Positions 63,701 to 64,000 of a DNA stretch of 64,000 bases are shown piece by piece. Each line of letters starts with the position of its first letter. Within the stretch, counting starts at the first letter, position 1. The translations under genes were made by a program, and so were the position numbers. The stretch is from Rugamonas apoptosis (lineage in GTDB: Bacteria; Pseudomonadota; Gammaproteobacteria; Burkholderiales; Burkholderiaceae_D), in contig NZ_JACEZU010000003.1 in NCBI RefSeq assembly GCF_014042355.1, forward strand, positions 527,794 through 591,793, given 5' to 3'. The notes under the pieces were generated by a model that saw only the letters and a program-made list of their open reading frames with translations, was not told where the DNA came from and ran no database searches.

Positions 63701-64000
63701 CGGTATGTGTGCCGTCCACAAGGTTGCCGGCATTGTAGCTGCCGACGGTATTGCCATCGACCTTGATAACGCGAGCGGCACCGCTCTCGGGGGCGCTGAA
63801 TGTCAACGCCGCGTTATTGGTCACTTTGTCGGTGTTTGACGTGCCACTGTCGGTTGTCAGAGCAATGGTTGGGGTTGCGATCGTGGTGTCGAGGGTGAAG
63901 GCGAAGGCTGCGGCATCGTGGGTGTTGCCGGCCACGTCGGTGGCGCGCACGATGACGTTGTTGCCGCCTTCGACGGCGCTGAAGCTGCTATTCCAGGTGG
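60786..64000 (-). CDS. C-terminal part of a giant Ig-like repeat protein, type I secretion substrate (5' partial)
   Basis: At least 1071 codons; the start is beyond the window, and the frame is open to base 64000. Tandem bacterial Ig-like domains of about 84-85 residues alternate in two types (NPTLALSNDTGISKTDKITN and TPTVSLTTDSGTSNTDKVTN). The end has one RTX-like LFGGQGVDKFVFAANFGKDV, then INDF and a terminal ADFIIG, typical of type I secreted RTX/adhesin proteins. Probably a surface adhesin or biofilm matrix protein. Its transporter genes are not in the window. Confidence 0.88.
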   Translation of the reverse strand, partial: TWNSSFSAVEGGNNVIVRATDVAGNTHDAAAFAFTLDTTIATPTIALTTDSGTSNTDKVTNNAALTFSAPESGAARVIKVDGNTVGSYNAGNLVDGTHTVTVTDTDVAGNVSAAGSITFTLDKTIANPTLALSNDTGISKTDRITNDATLAFSTLENGANRIITVDGVVKNYDPTQLADGAHTVSVVDTDLAGNVSKTGSLSFTLDKTITTPTVSLTTDSGTSNTDKVTNNAALTFSTPESGVARVIKVDGNTVGSYNAGNLVDGTHTVTVTDTDVAGNVSAAGSITFTLDKTIANPTLALSNDTGISKTDKITNDATLTFSALENGANRIITVDGVVKNYDPTQLADGTHTVSVVDTDLAGNVSKTGSLSFTLDKTITTPTVSLTTDSGTSNTDKVTNTAALTFSAPESGAARVIKVDGNTVGSYNAGNLVDGTHTVTVTDTDVAGNVSAAGSITFTLDKTIANPTLALFNDTGISKTDKITNDATLTFSALENGGSRVVTVDGVVKNYDPTQLADGAHTVSVVDTDLAGNVSKTGSLSFTLDKTITTPTVSLTTDSGTSNTDKVTNNAALTFSVPESGAARVIKVDGNTVGSYNAGNLVDGTHTVTVTDTDVAGNVSAAGSITFTLDKTIANPTLALSNDTGISKTDKITNDATLTFSALENGGSRVVTVDGVVKNYDPTQLADGAHTVSVVDTDLAGNVSKTGSLSFTLDKTITTPTVSLTTDSGTSNTDKVTNNAALTFSVPESGAARVIKVDGNTVGSYNAGNLVDGTHTVTVTDTDVAGNVSAAGSITFTLDKTIANPTLALSNDTGISKTDKITNDATLTFSALENGGSRVVTVDGVVKNYDPTQLADGAHTVSVVDTDLAGNVSKTGSISFTLDRTIADPAFSVAKLNSNSTITLSGMGDSGTTVTVTDLASNAASTGMTNSSGTWTIITAQGIGVRSFSLSATDAAGNNASPNVDAIIGTSGADLINNIAGHNDMLFGGQGVDKFVFAANFGKDVINDFLATTVNHDIVQFSSAVFSDTTAVLAHAVDVGSNVVISDSLGDTLTLIGVHRADLSAADFIIG
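61350..63885 (-). repeat. Five near-identical 507-bp tandem repeats
   Basis: The same sequence recurs at an exact 507-bp offset (for example landmarks at 61425, 61932, 62439, 62946 and 63453), with only a few changes per unit. 507 bp is 169 codons, that is two Ig-like domains. High identity points to recent duplication or gene conversion and to likely copy-number variation and assembly risk. Confidence 0.92.

Noticed and set aside
61425..63839. Repeated plus-strand frames of 128 and 82 codons every 507 bp
   Set aside because: They are antisense shadows of the Ig-like repeats, with the same period, and have no ribosome sites.
61350..63885. CRISPR or satellite DNA
   Set aside because: The unit is 507 bp, fully coding and in frame, encoding two Ig-like domains.

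Overview
The window looks like a chromosomal segment of a betaproteobacterium of the family Oxalobacteraceae (Janthinobacterium, Massilia or Duganella type). The basis is high GC coding sequence, the gene order yceD-rpmF-plsX-fabHDG-acpP-fabF-rpoE-rseA-degQ-lepA-lepB-rnc-era-recO-pdxJ-acpS-uvrC-pgsA, a beta-type H-NS protein and a PEP-CTERM protein. I ran no database search, so family names rest on recognised motifs.

Bases 1-7.1 kb hold the tail of an unrecognised gene and three signalling genes: an EAL-HDOD protein, a PAS/GAF/GGDEF/EAL protein, and an unusual CheW-domain protein with two repeated sensor modules but no methyl-accepting helix. From 7.1 to 29 kb the core is conserved and mostly co-directional. 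It covers fatty acid and phospholipid initiation (plsX, fab genes, acpP, acpS, pgsA), envelope stress (rpoE, a short rseA, degQ), translation and secretion (lepA, lepB), RNA processing (yceD, rpmF, rnc, era) and DNA repair (recO, uvrC). It ends with three identical tRNA-Gly genes and one tRNA-Cys.

From 29.7 to 52.5 kb lies a mosaic integrated element. A tyrosine recombinase gene starts about 130 bp after tRNA-Cys and is followed by an excisionase-like gene, a KfrA-like coiled-coil gene, a hairpin-rich stretch, an ArdB/KlcA antirestriction gene and a large ParB. An ISL3-type insertion sequence with 8-bp target duplications follows, then a PEP-CTERM gene, several hypotheticals and an nrdB with no nrdA. 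The right part carries transfer functions: a small regulator with DUF1173, an stbABC-like operon, a MobC-like gene, an IncI/IncP-type relaxase gene, and a partial Dot/Icm-like module (dotD-dotC-dotB-icmT).

Two signals here stand out. (1) Between the stb-like operon and mobC there are about 36 degenerate direct repeats with a period near 11 bp (core GTCGC, 46422-46815), helically phased. (2) Inside the relaxase gene, between the catalytic Tyr22 region and the HUH motif, two small paralogous genes lie out of frame while the relaxase frame stays open.

From 52.5 to 60.7 kb the DNA is more AT-rich accessory sequence: small membrane and secreted proteins, a lipoprotein, a beta-barrel, H-NS, a DUF1003 protein, a possible Imm52-type immunity protein and a truncated integrase. 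The window ends inside a very large minus-strand Ig-like repeat protein with a type I secretion C-terminus and near-identical 507-bp tandem repeats.
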